A stretch of DNA of 18,695 nucleotides from Clostridiales bacterium (GTDB taxonomy: Bacteria > Bacillota_A > Clostridia > Oscillospirales > Oscillospiraceae): assembly GCA_022777455.1 (NCBI GenBank), contig JALFGI010000024.1:1-18695 (forward strand), given 5' to 3'. This document shows, one piece after another, positions 17,002-18,695 of this stretch. A program made the translations under genes and the position numbers. Each line of letters opens with the position of its first letter. Positions within the stretch are counted from its first letter, which is position 1. The notes beneath the pieces are model-generated. The model saw only the letters and a program-made list of their open reading frames with translations. It was not told the origin of the DNA and did no database searches.

Positions 17002-17989
17002 GATGCCCATCCTCCTTTTCTGACCGGCGGGCAGTGAGCTTTTCCTTCCCTTCTGCCACAGCCCCCCGGGCGGTTTTGATAAAATACAGTACAAAGGCCG
17101 CAAGCGCTGCCACGCCCGCCGCAAAAATCACGGATGCCAGGGTGGGGCTGATGTGGGGCTGGTGAAAAAGATTTGCCGCCAGGACGGTAATCACCGAGGG
17201 GCCTTCGGCGGTGGCGTAGGGGATGTTCAGCCGGTCCAGCAGTTCCATGCCGTAGTCGATATACACAGCGCAGAACAGGTCTGTGGACACGTCCGCTTCA
17301 AAGCCGTAAGTGTTCTGGGCCACCACGGCGCCTTGCTCATTTACCAGGGGTCCGCCGGAAAAGCCGTGCTGGATGGCGGCGGTGTGGATCAGGGACTTGG
17401 TATTTCCGGCCCGGGCCATCGCCAGATGGTCCCGGATTTCGCCGGAGGTGACGGATACATCCTCCGCCCCGGAGTCGGCTCCGTAGCGGGAACCCTTCAG
17501 GCCGGGAAAGCCAAGGGCGTAAACCCCGGTGCCGTTCACTGCCCGGCGGGAGGACAGCAGGGGAAGGGCCTTGTATCCTTCCACCGGTTCCATGGCCTGG
17601 ATCACTGCCACGTCGGGGCAGCCGTCGGTGGTGATCAGCACCCGGCACTTCACGGCGGAGCCGGGCAGGGGCCGCTGATGGTCGTCAAATTTGGCATTGT
17701 CCCGCAGCAGCCACAGCTCCACCTGGCTGTCGGCATATTTTCCGCTGCCGGTGGCCACATGCCAATTGGTGAGGAAAATATCCGAGTCCTCCCCGGCCGT
17801 GCCCACGGCAAAGCCGGTGCCCGTCCAGCGGGAGCGCACTCCGGTTTCGGCGTCGATGCCCATGCCGTACAGGTGTACCACACTCTGACAGGCCTGCTCC
17901 ACCGCGGATGTCTCCGCCTGAGCCCGGGGGAGGGGAAGCAGCATCAGACACATAAGCACCGCCGGAAGCAGAAAACATTTCCTTCTCAA
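16991..17989 (-). CDS. Secreted, membrane-anchored trypsin-like serine protease
   Basis: This 332-aa protein has a signal peptide (about residues 1-25, ending AQA) and a chymotrypsin-fold protease domain with the catalytic triad in family context: H77 in LTNWHVAT, D126 in GCPDVAVIQ and S211 in GFSGGPLV. A membrane helix (about 283-304) and a short charged cytoplasmic tail follow. There is no PDZ domain, unlike HtrA/DegP. The protease should act outside the membrane, tethered by its C-terminus. I chose the TTG at 17989 as start because AGGAGG (18001-17996) lies 6 nt upstream and a complete signal peptide follows; the next in-frame ATG lies inside the signal peptide. It is the second gene of the operon, with 79 nt between it and the upstream FHA gene, and overlaps the next gene by 11 nt. 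Substrate unknown. Confidence 0.88.
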   Translation of the reverse strand: MRRKCFLLPAVLMCLMLLPLPRAQAETSAVEQACQSVVHLYGMGIDAETGVRSRWTGTGFAVGTAGEDSDIFLTNWHVATGSGKYADSQVELWLLRDNAKFDDHQRPLPGSAVKCRVLITTDGCPDVAVIQAMEPVEGYKALPLLSSRRAVNGTGVYALGFPGLKGSRYGADSGAEDVSVTSGEIRDHLAMARAGNTKSLIHTAAIQHGFSGGPLVNEQGAVVAQNTYGFEADVSTDLFCAVYIDYGMELLDRLNIPYATAEGPSVITVLAANLFHQPHISPTLASVIFAAGVAALAAFVLYFIKTARGAVAEGKEKLTARRSEKEDGHHED

Positions 17990-18068
17990 AGGAATCCTCC
18001 TCGTTTTTGGATGCCCAGGGTCGGACGCCGGCGGACACCCCGGCCTCCCTCGCGGTGGCGGGATTGGG

Positions 18069-18626
18069 TTATTGCATCACAATCCGGAATTCGTGGCGTT
18101 TTTCTCCCAGGAAGAAGGGGGTATCCGGTTCCAGGGGCGTTTCTTCCGCCAGGGCTTCCTCCCCCAGCCAGGTGTCTGCCAGAGGGGTCAGGGTAAAGGT
18201 ATCTCCCTGCCGGGTCAGACGGCAGTGCCGGGGCCGGATGCTTCGGGTGTCCTTGGGATAGCGGACGGAGCAGGTTTCCTCCCGGCCGATGGTCAGGCTC
18301 CCTTCCTCCAGCGGCCAGGCCTTTCCGCCCAGGGGACCGCTGCGGCAGACCAGGGTGGGGCGGGGGACATGCCTGCCTTCGGATTTCACATGGATCGCCT
18401 GGGGCACATCGGTGCGGTCCTTTTCCGCCCGGGCAGAGATGAACCGGGTGGTGACCAGGGCGATGAGAAAGCCCAGGGCAATTCCCAGAAACCGCACCAC
18501 ATTCACGATTGCGCTGCCGCTGCTGTCCGCCTCTGCCGGGCTCTGGGCCCAGGCGGTCACGGAAAAGAAAGCCGGTGCTGTCAGAATGCTGACCGCCAGA
18601 GCGGCGGCCCGGGTGCCGAATTTCAT
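18069..18626 (-). CDS. Membrane-anchored FHA-domain protein
   Basis: This 185-aa protein has an apparent signal peptide (residues 1-28, ending AWAQ), a short outer segment, a membrane helix (about 39-61) and a C-terminal FHA domain (about 90-183) predicted to be cytoplasmic. The FHA domain keeps LTIGREE (G114, R115) and a SIRPRH stretch (S129 to H134), so phospho-threonine binding is plausible, but the usual NG turn near the end is replaced by ADTWLGEEAL. It is the first gene of the leftward operon; a good promoter lies 37-65 nt upstream of the ATG. Its ribosome binding site is poor (AGAAGG about 13 nt before the ATG), which may keep its level low. Probably a membrane adaptor; function unknown. 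Confidence 0.85.
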   Translation of the reverse strand: MKFGTRAAALAVSILTAPAFFSVTAWAQSPAEADSSGSAIVNVVRFLGIALGFLIALVTTRFISARAEKDRTDVPQAIHVKSEGRHVPRPTLVCRSGPLGGKAWPLEEGSLTIGREETCSVRYPKDTRSIRPRHCRLTRQGDTFTLTPLADTWLGEEALAEETPLEPDTPFFLGEKRHEFRIVMQ

Positions 18627-18662
18627 GGGGATAAGCGCCTTCTTTCTTTGTTATGTGAATCT

Positions 18663-18691
18663 ATCATACCATACCCCTTCCCGGGAATCAA
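18663..18691 (-). promoter_or_regulatory. Promoter of the FHA/protease/VWA operon
   Basis: Read on the minus strand, TTGATT (18691-18686) and TATGAT (18668-18663) are spaced by exactly 17 bp, a good sigma-A type promoter. The first start codon lies 36 nt after the -10 box. This suggests that the five leftward genes form a complete operon beginning inside the window. Confidence 0.75.
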
Positions 18692-18695
18692 GGCC

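Overview
The window is a GC-rich piece of a Firmicutes chromosome, most likely from a gut-type member of class Clostridia (Oscillospiraceae/Ruminococcaceae-like). This placement rests on the gene order hrcA-grpE-dnaK-dnaJ under a CIRCE operator, the short Gram-positive-type DnaK, a YmfF/YmfH peptidase pair, and an FHA/VWA/protease cluster of a kind common in Clostridia. It is inferred from gene content, not from a database search.

Layout, left to right. Positions 1-340 carry no gene and hold a mosaic of inverted repeats. Positions 341-5341 are the class I heat-shock operon: a promoter overlapped by two CIRCE-type sites, then hrcA, grpE, dnaK and dnaJ, ending at a terminator. Two structures interrupt the operon: a 100-bp AT-rich inverted repeat between grpE and dnaK, and a GC-rich hairpin between dnaK and dnaJ. 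Positions 5342-5715 hold another long inverted repeat. Positions 5716-9114 are a tightly overlapping trio: an inactive M16 peptidase homologue (ymfF), an active-type M16 zinc peptidase (ymfH) and lgt. Positions 9115-9519 are an array of hairpin repeats. A dCMP deaminase gene follows, then a promoter/palindrome and two carbohydrate genes: an archaeal/bacterial-type glycogen debranching enzyme (GH133-like) and a GH13 alpha-glucosidase with oligo-1,6-glucosidase features. More hairpin repeats and a terminator-like hairpin lie between these two. Positions 13941-14245 hold a large inverted repeat and a strong terminator.

The right end (14246-18695) is a five-gene operon on the minus strand, read from a good promoter at 18691-18663. 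In transcription order it encodes a membrane-anchored FHA protein, a secreted and membrane-anchored trypsin-like serine protease, a small zinc-knuckle protein with a degenerate FHA fold, a membrane protein with an extracellular VWA domain and a cytoplasmic FHA domain, and a truncated, catalytically dead protein-kinase N-lobe with a zinc ribbon and a C-terminal membrane anchor. The last three CDS junctions among the first four genes are tight or overlapping, which suggests coordinated synthesis. I infer an envelope-spanning complex that couples an extracellular protease and adhesion/sensing domain to phospho-threonine recognition inside the cell, with no active kinase in the window. This is the best candidate for an undescribed system here.

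A second theme is a family of short intergenic repeats in at least five gaps. Their hairpin arms differ in sequence from copy to copy but stay complementary, which indicates selection or mobilisation at the level of structure.
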